Assembly (NCBI GenBank): GCA_003141855.1
Contig: PLNS01000021.1
Location: forward strand, 21,060 to 85,059
From: Candidatus Bathyarchaeota archaeon
GTDB taxonomy: Archaea; Thermoproteota; Bathyarchaeia; Bathyarchaeales; Bathycorpusculaceae
Length of the DNA: 64,000 nt
Reading direction: 5' to 3'
Part shown: positions 15,974 to 25,474 of the stretch, piece by piece
Position numbering within the stretch: position 1 is the stretch's first letter
How the letters are laid out: each line of letters begins with the position of its first letter
Notes under the pieces: model-generated
Told to the model about the DNA's origin: nothing
Seen by the model: only the letters and a program-made list of their open reading frames with translations
Database searches by the model: none
Translations under genes and position numbers: made by a program

Positions 15974-17739
15974 ATGCTTACCAAAGGATTTGTGGGTGAG
16001 AAATGCGATGAGCTTGAATGTATGGCTTACAATGTAAGTCTTGATCTTGTTTTAAGGCTGTTTAAAGAATTCCCTTCGCTGAAAAGTATTTCTATATGGT
16101 CAAATGCTGAAAAAATTACCTATTCAACAGAGCACTATAAAGAATTGGAGAATCTCATGAAACTAAAGAAACTTGCATTTTTTACTATTCCAGAAAATTT
16201 AACATTAATTCATGGCAAATTATACTTGTTTAAAAAAGAAGGGCAAATAAAATTTTTAGCGGTTGGTTCTCCAAATCTTTCTGAATATTCCAACTTAAAC
16301 TTTGAATCACTTTTCTATTTAACATCAAATTGCGAAGCAATATGGAATGATATTCCTCGAATATATGCTGATCTTAGCTTGATACCTAAGACGGATCTGC
16401 CGATTAAAAGGTCACCAATAAAGACATCAGATTCGAAAATTGATCCAAAGTTACTCTCTTCTCTTTGGAAACACCAGACTGAGGTTTTAATTTGGTTAGA
16501 GGATAAAACCAGTTCGATCGTAAACATCCCGCCCGGTACAGGCAAGACCAAGATTGCTTTTACTTACCTGCGATACCTATTTGGAAAAGATGCAGATTTG
16601 ACTTCAGTAGTAATAGTTCCGACAATCACACTCTTAAACCAATGGAGGAAACTATTAGATGAAGCGAACATTCCAAATTTAGAATGGGGTACAGATCTAA
16701 ACGACTTGGCTCTTATTTCGCAGATCCGAGCCATCGAGTTTTAGTAACACTTTATAGTAGATTTTTTGATCAATATCGTGAGTATTATAAGAGAGCAAAA
16801 ATTCTGAAGCCGTCCTTATTACTCATTTTAGATGAATGCCATAATTCCTATGGTCACATAGATAATTTAAGCGAATTTAATAGCTTAATTCAATCATTTG
16901 GAAGTCAAACTTATCGACTTGGTCTTTCAGCGACCATCGATTCATTCAGGGAAGACGAAGTAAAAAGCTTTGTCAATTTCATGGATGGAAGTAACAATCG
17001 TTTCGAAATTTCTTTGCAGCGTTTTTACTCCTATTGGAATAGGCTAAATTCCACTTTAGTATTAAAACCTCTCAAGTACTTTCCTTTGAAATACAATTTG
17101 ACTCTTGCCGAAATGGATGAATTCAAGAACCTTAGCAAAAATATAGCTATTCAAATCGGTAAATCTACCATGGGAGGAGCTAATGAGCCGACAGCCGCTA
17201 TCAAACGTGCAAGATGGCTGAGAAGTTTACCCGGTGGCGTTAGAGTTCTCCAGAATTATATCACTTCTCACATTGATGGTTTTTCAGACAAAGCCTCAAT
17301 AATATTTGTGCAAACGAATGAGATTGCAGAGCATTTAAGGGATTTTATCACTAAACAACCTGGATGGAACCCAGACGCATCTACATATGTTTATGATTCA
17401 TCAAAAAGTGAGGATCATAATGCGTATGCCTTCAGTCAATTTAAAAAGAATGTAGGTTATTGCTTAATTTCAGAAAAGATGCTCTCAGAGGGATTTGATC
17501 TACCAAAAGTTGATAGAGTTATTCTTCATGGTTCCGATAAATCTGAAAGAGACTGGATACAAAAAATAGGTCGTGCTTTGCGCTTTGATGCAAAAAGTCC
17601 TAACACAATAGCTGAAATAATCGATATAGTTTTTTGCGAAACAAATGGCGAGCCTTTGCTTTTAGAAAGGGAGCGCTATGAAACACTATTATCTATTGAT
17701 CAAATATCGGGTGATTTGAATGACCAACAAAGTAGATAA
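15974..17739 (+). pseudogene. PLD-helicase, frame broken near 16700; Pbe-type candidate
   Basis: Two overlapping frames form one protein of about 585 residues. The first (15974-16744) has a PLD-like segment, HGKLYLFKK...GSPNLSE, then helicase motif I in IPPGTGKTKIAF and VVIVPTITLLNQW. The second (from about 16684) continues with RVLVTLYSRFF, LLILDECHNS (motif II), LGLSATI (III) and WIQKIGRALRFD (VI). The frame moves by -1 between about 16685 and 16741. A single missing base would restore it. A strong GGAGGAG at 15920-15926 lies far from ATG 15974. An in-frame ACG 15932 or ATA 15938 would fit that site better. Its place after dndA suggests an effector role. Confidence 0.8.
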
Positions 17740-17914
17740 TGATAAAAAACAAATTGCTATACAAAGCAGGATTGAAGAAGTAATGAATGCTGAATTTGAC
17801 AAACTTCTTGCTGAAGCTGGCGATGACATTCTTTTAAAATTAGTTCGTCAAAACAAAATTGATTCCATTTCACTAGAGGAAATCAAGCGGTTGTTAAAGG
17901 GGGATAAAAAATGA
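17720..17914 (+). CDS. Small acidic/helical protein of the Dnd-linked module
   Basis: The 64-residue protein, with TTG or ATG-like start near 17720, overlaps the helicase 3' end by 20 bases and ends 1 codon into the next gene (ATGA-type overlap). It is charged and helical, with SRIEEVMNAEFDKLLAEAGD and ISLEEIKRLLKGDKK. No family is recognised. The tight overlaps on both sides show it is a true member of the four-gene block, perhaps bridging the helicase and the SMC-like ATPase. Confidence 0.65.
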   Translation: MTNKVDNDKKQIAIQSRIEEVMNAEFDKLLAEAGDDILLKLVRQNKIDSISLEEIKRLLKGDKK

Positions 17915-19800
17915 ATAACATTCATTTTTCGCTCATAAAAGTATCTGGTTATCGAGGAAGAAACTTTACCCTGAAAATGAATCCTCGAGGTCAGCATACT
18001 ATTTTTATTATGGATGGCAATACAGGGAAAACGACGACCATCGAACTATTGAGATGGTGCTTCAAATACCCCCAAAGTCAGTGTATCAATAATTTTAGTC
18101 ACACATGGTTTAATCATGCTTATGTTCTAGACGAATCCAAAAATTCGCCTCAACATTGCGAGATACTTATTCGATTTTCCGCATTTGACGAAAAAGGGAA
18201 AGACCATCTTTACCAATTTACGCGATCCGTTGATGGAATTTCCGATCTTGAGCATAAACCAAACTCCGACATAATCAGGGAAGTCTACGATACATTAGAA
18301 ATAGACCAGGGAAAAAATGTCCTAACAGGTAACGCTGTTTTCGATTTTCTAAAAGATGAATTGCGTTTCAAAGAATGTGCCGACTTTTTCTGTTTCGATG
18401 GAGAAAAAGCACGGGAATTAATGCAGCTTTCTTCAAATTCTGAAAAGGTGGGTGACTTATTATTCCTTGTAAACCAAAGGGCAACTCATCCCAGAATTGA
18501 GGAATACAAAGAAAAACTCAATGGATTGAAAAATAGACTTCTGGAGGAAGCTAATGCAAAAGTATCAGATAAGGCACTAGAAATATTGATCGGACGTCTA
18601 AGAACTGCGATTGAAGATTTGCGTCAGGCTGAGAAAGAAGGAAATTCAATTAAAGTTGAAATGGCTGCCAATTCATTAGCGCTAAAGAGCCAACAGGATC
18701 GTTTTAATGAGCTTGAAAACAAGATAACTCAAGCTAAGGCAGACGAAATTGTTCAAAAACTACGATTTGATGACGATTTGAAAACTAAAACTGCTGAAAT
18801 TGCACGTAAACGCTCCGCCATCTATGCCTTTGCTTCACAATGGTATAGTGCAGATATTGGTTTAATTAATCAGCTTAAAACACAAGTACGTGAAAAAGGA
18901 AATCTACCCGAACCTTTCAGAAAAAATTTGATCTCAAATTGCTTAACAATTGGAAAATGCGAAATCTGTGGAAGATTGTTAGATGAATCCTCGAGAAAAC
19001 ACATATTGGCACTAGAATCCGTAGTTGCTGATCCAGATGTGCATACGTTTTTACAAAAAACACTTGATCCGCGAGCTAATGTGCTGGATACCGAGAAAGA
19101 ATACAAGGAAATCAAGAACTTGATTGATGAATGCAAGAGAATTCAAAACCAAATAGACAGTATAAAACTCACCAAAGAAGATAGCCAACTTTTCACTGAA
19201 AGAGAACTAGTACAAAAGGACATTGCTTTGATCATGACAAACAATGCCAATTTACAAAGTAAACTAAATGAACGTAATTCTTGGATAATTGATCTGAAGC
19301 AACAAGTCACAGAGTTGCAAAGCAAAAACTCAACGTTAAAAGAAAATAAAGTCATCATCGATAGAATTGACGAATCAATTAGCAAGGTCGAGGCGGCGGG
19401 GGAAACAATAAAATCTAAAACTATTGATATCATTAGCGGTGTCATTTCAGAAGGGGTTTCATCAATTTTGGGACCCAAGTTTTCTGCAAAGCTCTCTGTC
19501 AAAGAAGGACTTGTATTAGGTGAAGATGGTCACTATGGGCGTGAAAGGGGTGGATATTCGGGTCGTCTCATTCTATCCTACTGTTTTGCCGAAGCTATGA
19601 CGCTAATAGACCCTATAATCGTCGATACACCATCAGGAAACGTTGGAAGCCATAGAGAAAAACTGGCAAGACACTTAGTCGCAAATCATCAACAAATTAT
19701 ACTCCTATGCTTGCCTACTGAGATCAATGATTTTGGACCTTTCATCTCATCTAATCCCATAAAAATAGTAAATGAAGAGGGTGTAACCAATGAAGCTTAA
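17911..19800 (+). CDS. SMC/Rad50-like ATPase with zinc-hook motif
   Basis: The 629-residue protein has N-terminal FSLIKVSGYRGRNF and the Walker A-like MDGNTGKTTTIELLRW (about 31-46). A long coiled coil is split by GKCEICGRLL (about 349-358), a Cys-x2-Cys hook as in Rad50. Walker B is PIIVDTPSGNVGSHR near the C-terminus, preceded by GGYSGRLILSYCFAEA, where the ABC signature should be. It resembles DndD in plan but is a separate gene. It follows a GGGG-containing site and overlaps both neighbours, so it likely works with the helicase and AlbA_2 protein in defence. Confidence 0.85.
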   Translation: MNNIHFSLIKVSGYRGRNFTLKMNPRGQHTIFIMDGNTGKTTTIELLRWCFKYPQSQCINNFSHTWFNHAYVLDESKNSPQHCEILIRFSAFDEKGKDHLYQFTRSVDGISDLEHKPNSDIIREVYDTLEIDQGKNVLTGNAVFDFLKDELRFKECADFFCFDGEKARELMQLSSNSEKVGDLLFLVNQRATHPRIEEYKEKLNGLKNRLLEEANAKVSDKALEILIGRLRTAIEDLRQAEKEGNSIKVEMAANSLALKSQQDRFNELENKITQAKADEIVQKLRFDDDLKTKTAEIARKRSAIYAFASQWYSADIGLINQLKTQVREKGNLPEPFRKNLISNCLTIGKCEICGRLLDESSRKHILALESVVADPDVHTFLQKTLDPRANVLDTEKEYKEIKNLIDECKRIQNQIDSIKLTKEDSQLFTERELVQKDIALIMTNNANLQSKLNERNSWIIDLKQQVTELQSKNSTLKENKVIIDRIDESISKVEAAGETIKSKTIDIISGVISEGVSSILGPKFSAKLSVKEGLVLGEDGHYGRERGGYSGRLILSYCFAEAMTLIDPIIVDTPSGNVGSHREKLARHLVANHQQIILLCLPTEINDFGPFISSNPIKIVNEEGVTNEA

Positions 19801-20932
19801 AGGAAATATTCAGGTTCCAGAAAATCTTAAACAAATAATAAGAGCAATACCACCAGTTGAAGCAGATGAACAAGGGCTACCCGAGAAATCTTTAGCGAAC
19901 ATATCCGATTTTAAAAGAAAGATAGACCCAGTATTAATTTGCACTTATTTTGGACTTTATAAATCCCGCGAGCTTCCTCCCATGGTTGAAGAGATAAGAA
20001 TTTTTTCCGAAAAGAAGGACTTTAGTGTCGAAATTGGAGAATTTGATGATTTACTGAATCATTTGCTTTTCTGTCTATGGGTAAAAAAGAATGGATTTCC
20101 AGATTCCTGTCAAGATAACGTTAAGTATCGAGAAGATCTGTATTCATTTATAAAAAAATTGTTGGATGAAGATTATTATAGAAATGTCCTAATACCATTC
20201 TATATTAATAAAGCAGATGAAAGAGAAAGCGGAACATCCTCATTTTTACACAGGCTTACAAGCAGTGACATCATAAAGTTAGAATTGGCTGATTATTCTC
20301 CAGAGTTTCTTTCGCGAGAATTTTCCAATGCTCAACATGAATTCATGGATGAAGTAATTAAGCCAATTCTAAATCATCAATCTCAACAATTAAACTCCAA
20401 GCTAAAGGATTTTTTGCTTAAAGAAGAGGGGGAATGCCTCGAATTCAAAGGTTCACTTAGATATAATATAAATATTAAAGCCGTCAAAAATGGCGTTGAA
20501 TCAGCTGATCCTCGATTGGAAAAAACAGCCCTGGCAACAATATGTGCTTTTCTAAATTCTGAAGGAGGGACTTTAATTATTGGAATCGAGAATAACACAA
20601 AAAAAGTCTTGGGTCTAAAAAATGATTACAACACGTTTTCAGATGAAAAGAAAAGAAATAGAGACGGATTCGAAAATCATCTGAGAAATATGATAGTAGA
20701 TAACATAACACCTTATGTACCTAGGCTAGTAAAGATAGACTTTGAATCTGTCGGTGACGAAGAGGTTTGTTTAGTTCAAGTCCAGAAATCAAGTGAAGCC
20801 ATGTTTCTTAAAGACAAGGTTGGTAACAGAGATATCCAAGAACTTTGGGTAAGAGATGGAAATGGAAAACGACAGTTAGAAGGCGTTGACATGGCTGAAT
20901 ACTTAAAAAGAAATTGGAGCCCAGCGGTATAA
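19790..20932 (+). CDS. AlbA_2 (Schlafen-like) domain protein
   Basis: The 380-residue protein has an uncharacterised N-terminal half (about 1-205). The C-terminal AlbA_2/Schlafen-like domain begins with EGECLEFKGSLRYNI, continues with CAFLNSEGGTLIIGI and ends ELWVRDGNGKRQLEG. This domain binds nucleic acid or nucleotides and is common in defence genes. ATG 19790 overlaps the ATPase gene by 11 bases. It is the fourth gene after dndA in one continuous operon, closing the putative Pbe-like block. Confidence 0.85.
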   Translation: MKLKGNIQVPENLKQIIRAIPPVEADEQGLPEKSLANISDFKRKIDPVLICTYFGLYKSRELPPMVEEIRIFSEKKDFSVEIGEFDDLLNHLLFCLWVKKNGFPDSCQDNVKYREDLYSFIKKLLDEDYYRNVLIPFYINKADERESGTSSFLHRLTSSDIIKLELADYSPEFLSREFSNAQHEFMDEVIKPILNHQSQQLNSKLKDFLLKEEGECLEFKGSLRYNINIKAVKNGVESADPRLEKTALATICAFLNSEGGTLIIGIENNTKKVLGLKNDYNTFSDEKKRNRDGFENHLRNMIVDNITPYVPRLVKIDFESVGDEEVCLVQVQKSSEAMFLKDKVGNRDIQELWVRDGNGKRQLEGVDMAEYLKRNWSPAV

Positions 20933-20962
20933 CTACATAATAGAACGCAAATTGACCTGGAA

Positions 20963-21442
20963 TTAACGGGCCTTATCCTTAATTATGCTGTTCGTATCAG
21001 CTTCAGGAAGTAGCGCTTTAAAAGGAGACGTTGGATCGCTTCGGCATTCCCTCAAAAGCCAAGAGCCAATGTGCATTTCCCAGCGGCTCCAACCGATTCC
21101 TGTTGCGTAAACTACAAACGTTTGCCATTGTTGATAATTCGTTATTTTCTTGAAAAAGTTATGGATAACCTCATATTCTCTGATCTCAAAAGCTTTAACC
21201 AACTTTTGTATAAAGCAGCAATTACTAATTGGGATTTTTAAGCGTTCATCAGTTGAAATACCACATTCACAATGTTGATCCGCATTATTTTCACTCTGTT
21301 CCTCATTTGAGTCGGTCAAACCCTTTTGCTTTAAGCCGCAAAAAAGCAAGCCCGTTCTTGAATGTGACCTTGCTTTGGCACTTATTTGAAAGGGACAAGT
21401 GTAACAGCTTTCAAGAGATTGTTTTGTACTTGTCCTTTTCAT
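20963..21442 (-). CDS. Hypothetical cysteine-containing protein
   Basis: The 159-residue frame begins MKRTSTKQSLESCYTCPF. It has cysteines in two groups, CYTC...LLFC near 13-36 and CEC plus CC further on, which suggests metal binding. The C-terminal half contains WQTFVVYATGIGWSRWEMHIG, which looks like folded protein. No family is recognised. It lies convergent to the AlbA_2 gene and on the same strand as the PLD-like gene, but is separated from it by about 96 bases. Confidence 0.5.
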   Translation of the reverse strand: MKRTSTKQSLESCYTCPFQISAKARSHSRTGLLFCGLKQKGLTDSNEEQSENNADQHCECGISTDERLKIPISNCCFIQKLVKAFEIREYEVIHNFFKKITNYQQWQTFVVYATGIGWSRWEMHIGSWLLRECRSDPTSPFKALLPEADTNSIIKDKAR

Positions 21443-21538
21443 TTTGTTAACCCACCTAGCGCTGGCAACTAAGTTATCCTATATTCGCGGTAATGACTTT
21501 TATATTTTATTAGTCAGTAGTCTGGAGCCTAAGTTTTT

Positions 21539-22749
21539 TTATATCATATCGTCAAACATGCTATCCGATTCTTCTGTTAGTTGATCATCCCAGCATTCCC
21601 AACACATATCATCGTAATCTGCGCTATCTTGTTTGCTTATCGGTTTTCTGCATACTCTGCAAGTGTATTCTTCTTTTCCTTTTCAAATATTTGATCTCTG
21701 TTTACATCATAGAAGAAACTGTTTGCGTAGTCTTCCCTTGGCGGTATCTTGTATCTTGGCTTGCTTTCTGCTTTTCTTTTATCGTAACAACGGTCGCATA
21801 TTTGGTGTGAAAAATCGGGTCCCAAACTGAATAAAGTCCCACAAACACCGGTTTTGGTTCTTCTTCTGCACTTCGCTTCTATTGATAAAACATCCTTTAT
21901 TTCAGCCCCCGAAACATGCAGATTGACTTCACTTCCTCTTTTCTTACGAAGTATACTTTTATCGCCCGCATGATCGCTACATACAAAAAAATCCAACCAT
22001 TCATCAGGAATAGGCAGTATTCTTCCGCATTGATTACAGAGTCCTGCTATTTGGCTAAGAGGGTACTCATTACCGTCAATCCAAATCGTTAGTTCTTGGT
22101 CCTTTGGGATGTATTCAAATGCAGTCTTGTTTTTTGGCAATAGGGATTTTGGCAATTTACCCTTATTATGACCTTCTGTGGTCAGAATCTGTTCTTTGTC
22201 TTCTTTGTAAATTGTCAAATCTTTGTTGGTTAAAGGGTATGAATGCGCCCATAGCCAATCAAAATACGAATTCGCGTTCCTTATCGCTGGATACCAACTA
22301 TCTGCTTCAAGAAGCAAATTTGCTTCGCTATTGTTTCTAACTCCGCCTTGGGTAATGTTTGAAGAACCAACTAGTAGTGCTGATTTTTTCTTACCATTGA
22401 AGACAAACATCTTCATGTGAAATCTCGAATCTGGGATGTAACGTAACTCTATTCTACTGGATTCTTTAAAAAGCTCTTCCTTGAAATTGAGAAGCTTCTG
22501 TAGGGGTTCAAAATCGGTAGTGAAGTGAGTCTCTGAAAGTCCCACAATGCATTTGATTCTCAAATTAGCTGACAGAAAGACGTCGCTAGATTTCAAGCAA
22601 AGCGATTTAGACAGAGAATCGAAACCCTTCTGCTTAACATAAGCCATTCCAACTTTAACATCCTTTAAGTCCCTGCAGAGATTCCAAATTGTGTCAGGAA
22701 TCTCAAAGGACTGAATAAAAGCAACGTGTGGGATCAGACTTATTGGCAT
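21539..22749 (-). CDS. PLD-like protein with C-terminal zinc ribbon, frameshifted near its end
   Basis: The main frame (22749-21637) encodes 370 residues with a single phospholipase D-type motif, SRFHMKMFVFNGKKKSALL then VGSSNITQGG and NNSEAN. Further on are a zinc-binding-looking CNQCGR and CDRCYDKR. After EKEKK in the A-rich stretch near 21680 the frame ends with AEYAENR. The -1 frame instead reads YTCRVCRKPISKQD and CWECWDDQL to TAA 21539-21541, a clear zinc ribbon. One missing base would restore an approximately 400-residue protein. PLD-type proteins often act as nucleases in defence loci. It is probably a metal-stabilised nuclease. Confidence 0.75.
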
Positions 22750-22773
22750 TTACCAAATCCCTCTTTTGTAAAT

Positions 22774-23280
22774 TCATTCAAAGTTAACTTTACCCGCTGT
22801 CGTTATCCTTGCCACTTTCCAATCGTAGTTTTCTTTGTCTACCGCAGCCTTCAGCGATTCAATCATGGGTCGCATCGCAATGCATGGTGTTCGGGTTAGA
22901 AAAGTGATGTCTTTGACAGCCTTGCCTTCGTTTAATCCGTCGAATACTACGAAGTCCACTGGGTTCATGACAGGTTTCATGTCGTATGGGTCATAGGATA
23001 GTTTTTTGAAGTCATTGCAGAGGCAGGTATTGACAATCTTGGGAACTTTGGCTCTTCCACGTTCAATCGCTTTTTCCCTCAGCTCATCTTCCTTCTCTTC
23101 AAACTCCTGTTCCTTGGTTTGTAGAGAAACAAGGTCAAGCTCATATATGTCCAGCCAAGTTTTGGCAACTTTGCCCTTGTATTGCAAGTGAAGGTCACTA
23201 ACTCGCACTAATTCGCCGCAGCAGGGACATATACAAAGGATTTTTCTAAGGGACTGGAAGGCGTCAATTAATTCCTTCAT
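22774..23280 (-). CDS. Inactive-looking paralogue of Holliday-resolvase-like nuclease
   Basis: The 168-residue protein has CICPCCGELV (about 16-25), a coiled-coil segment with QTKEQEFEEKEDELREKA, then MNPVDFVVFDGL. The latter matches DPIDLIVFDGL of the neighbouring gene. Where the neighbour has the catalytic FVEIKSGKS, this protein has ITFLTRTPC, so the ExK is missing. Both fit the family of predicted endonucleases distantly related to archaeal Holliday junction resolvase (COG4741-like). This copy is probably catalytically dead and may form a heterodimer with the upstream gene, whose stop it abuts. Confidence 0.65.
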   Translation of the reverse strand: MKELIDAFQSLRKILCICPCCGELVRVSDLHLQYKGKVAKTWLDIYELDLVSLQTKEQEFEEKEDELREKAIERGRAKVPKIVNTCLCNDFKKLSYDPYDMKPVMNPVDFVVFDGLNEGKAVKDITFLTRTPCIAMRPMIESLKAAVDKENYDWKVARITTAGKVNFE

Positions 23281-23759
23281 TATATAATCCTCACGTCAAC
23301 TCTCTGATCGAGAACAGCATCTCGAATCAGCCTTTGGTGCTTGTTGAGGCTGGACTTGCCAGATTTTATCTCCACAAAGGAAACATGGTTGATCTCATTT
23401 CTGAGTAAGCCATCGAAAACTATGAGGTCTATTGGGTCAAACAGCGGTCTGCACTCGGCAAATTGTAGATTTAGGTTTTTGTAAGCAGGAATGAATTTCT
23501 CAATGATTTTTCCGAATCCTACATCGATTGCTTTCTGTTCAGCACCAGCGTCCACAGAGATTTTGCGTTTTGCAAGTTGTTCTTCTCGTTCTTTGAAAGC
23601 TTCAACAAGTTTTTGTTTTATTTCATCTGCTTCGGATGGAAAAGCCTTTGTGCCTTCAAAAAGCATTGAATCGGCAAGTTTAAAGTCGCCATCACACTTG
23701 GGACATCGTGCACCAAGCGTTGAGGATTTTAAGTCTCTTATGAGTGCGGATGTGCTCAT
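23280..23759 (-). CDS. Holliday-resolvase-like endonuclease with intact PD-(D/E)XK motif
   Basis: The 159-residue protein shows CPKCDGDFKL (a zinc-type half site), a charged coiled coil (FKEREEQLAKR), then LFDPIDLIVFDGL and VSFVEIKSGKSSLNKHQR. The spaced D and ExK are the PD-(D/E)XK active site, and the overall plan matches COG4741-like predicted endonucleases. It is immediately upstream of a paralogue that lacks the ExK, overlapping it by one base. The pair likely acts together on DNA. Substrate is unknown. Confidence 0.75.
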   Translation of the reverse strand: MSTSALIRDLKSSTLGARCPKCDGDFKLADSMLFEGTKAFPSEADEIKQKLVEAFKEREEQLAKRKISVDAGAEQKAIDVGFGKIIEKFIPAYKNLNLQFAECRPLFDPIDLIVFDGLLRNEINHVSFVEIKSGKSSLNKHQRLIRDAVLDQRVDVRII

Positions 23760-23879
23760 GTTCTCTCACTGCTTGGCTGTGTGCTCTGTGTCCGCTTAAA
23801 TAATTTGCGCAATGGCGGAAAGCCTTAAAGGCAAATTGAAATAAAACAGGACTATCCTACTCAAATAGGTGAACCTCTC

Positions 23880-24539
23880 TTGAACAATCCCGAGCAACAT
23901 CTTCATACAACAGTTTGGTATTGCACTGAAAAGGACTTCAAGAACACAGTTAGCAGAATGATACTTGGTGTAACTCATAATAAATTTAGTAGGAAAAAGG
24001 GACAATATTATCAGCATAATCAGCACAACAGATTTGCCGTTCGAAGACTTACCGATGATTTATATGCCAAATTGCTGGAACTAAAAGACTTAAGCACCTA
24101 TTATGTGACAGTCGATTTTGATATATCTTGGAACTCAACAGGTAAAATAACAGGTGCCTCAGGAATATCTGTGGGTATCTATACACCAGTTGGAAAGGTA
24201 ACAGCAAACGAGCTTAAAGTATTTCGAACTAACGACAAAGTTAAGCTTGATGTTTTCATTTCAGATTTAGATTCTGGAAGCAAACACCTCCTGAACGCAC
24301 TTTCAGAAATAAAGAAGCAGTATGGCGAAGATAGTTTTGAATATCAAGAACACAAATTATTAAACGACGCTGATTATAAGAAATGGTCAGACTCTTATGG
24401 AGTTACTTATGTTCCCACAATTCTAATAAACGAAAAGAAATTCGAGAATCCTTCAGATAGCGTTTTGCAGTCTAATGTTGAAGTCGCTATTAACTCGGCA
24501 GTATTCTTAGAAGGAATCAAGCTAACTAGAATGAAGTGA
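23880..24539 (+). CDS. Protein with C-terminal thioredoxin-fold domain lacking CxxC
   Basis: The 219-residue protein begins at TTG 23880. Its N-terminal part (about 1-120) is unrecognised. The C-terminal 95 residues look thioredoxin-like: VKLDVFISDLDSGSKHLL, then DYKKWSDSYGVTYVPTILI, where the VPT resembles the cis-proline loop. There is no CxxC, so redox activity is unlikely. Its stop overlaps the GTG start of the DUF4365-like gene, so the two are probably one system. The function is unknown. Confidence 0.6.
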   Translation: MNNPEQHLHTTVWYCTEKDFKNTVSRMILGVTHNKFSRKKGQYYQHNQHNRFAVRRLTDDLYAKLLELKDLSTYYVTVDFDISWNSTGKITGASGISVGIYTPVGKVTANELKVFRTNDKVKLDVFISDLDSGSKHLLNALSEIKKQYGEDSFEYQEHKLLNDADYKKWSDSYGVTYVPTILINEKKFENPSDSVLQSNVEVAINSAVFLEGIKLTRMK

Positions 24540-25474
24540 CTTCTATACATGAAGGATTGGGAAACTTGTTTGAAGAAACTGGAATAACAAAAAAGCAGGA
24601 ATTTGCAGGTGTTGGCGAATCAGCTACAGAAATGGTGTTAAAGTCATTTGCTCAGGTTTTTCGTCCAGTTCCTCTTTTTGAGTATTCCATTGACTTCTAT
24701 TGTCGTTTGATTCACAAGGGAAAGCCAATGACACCTTTCTGGGTAGAAGTAAAGTCTTCTAAATGTATAAAGGATAATTGGAAAAAGCCAATAGACCGAG
24801 AAATGGCGATATTTTGGCTGAATCAGTTATCTCCAGTTTTCGTAGTTATTTATGATATTGTCAAAAACGTTTGTTATTGGGTTTCAGTAGAAGACAATAG
24901 AGAATCGTGGAGTAATAAACTGGAAAATGGTGCTAAAACCATAACCTTGAAAATTGATAAGTCAAAAACACTAAAAAACCCCAATCGTTCAAATTTTGAT
25001 TTCATTCGAAAAATAGAAAAAGATACAATCTCTGTTGGCATCACCAATGGGATTCCTGAAGTAATATCTAGAGTCGGAAAAGGTGTAACTCCGAATTATG
25101 CGTTTTTCGATTTCCCAAATATTGAGCTTTCTGAAAACGCCAAAAATAACTTTCGACAAAAAATACGCCTTTCTTTAAATTTCTTATTTAGAGATGCGTA
25201 CACCAGAAAAGCTTGGAGTGAAGCTTACGAAATAGGCAAAATACTCACTATTTTTGACAAAAGCCATTATGACCATTTTGAGCTATTGGGTGACATTTGT
25301 GCTCTATTGCGGAACTACAATGAAGCTTTGAATTACTATGACATTGCCATAGGCATGTTTAGAAGAGACCCGAATTGGGATAAAAATAGAGTTAAAGGAA
25401 TACTATCCACATCTGAAAATATCCAGAGAATAGAGCAAAAAAAGAGGCAATTACTTAACGAGAAGAACTCATGA
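24536..25474 (+). CDS. DUF4365-like PD-(D/E)XK protein with TPR-like tail
   Basis: The 312-residue protein has GESATEMVLKSF, FEYSIDFYCRL and FWVEVKSSKCI, giving the E, D and ExK pattern of restriction-type nucleases as in DUF4365. FWLNQLSPVFVVIYDIV and NVCYWVS follow, as in that family. The C-terminal third has a TPR-like repeat, ELLGDICALLRNYNEALNYY. The GTG start overlaps the previous stop (GTGA). DUF4365 proteins are common in defence islands. With the thioredoxin-fold partner it may be a two-gene defence unit, which is inference. Confidence 0.65.
   Translation: MTSIHEGLGNLFEETGITKKQEFAGVGESATEMVLKSFAQVFRPVPLFEYSIDFYCRLIHKGKPMTPFWVEVKSSKCIKDNWKKPIDREMAIFWLNQLSPVFVVIYDIVKNVCYWVSVEDNRESWSNKLENGAKTITLKIDKSKTLKNPNRSNFDFIRKIEKDTISVGITNGIPEVISRVGKGVTPNYAFFDFPNIELSENAKNNFRQKIRLSLNFLFRDAYTRKAWSEAYEIGKILTIFDKSHYDHFELLGDICALLRNYNEALNYYDIAIGMFRRDPNWDKNRVKGILSTSENIQRIEQKKRQLLNEKNS

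Noticed and set aside
16684-16744. Programmed -1 frameshift in the helicase
   Set aside because: No slippery heptamer suited to -1 slippage was found near the frame change.
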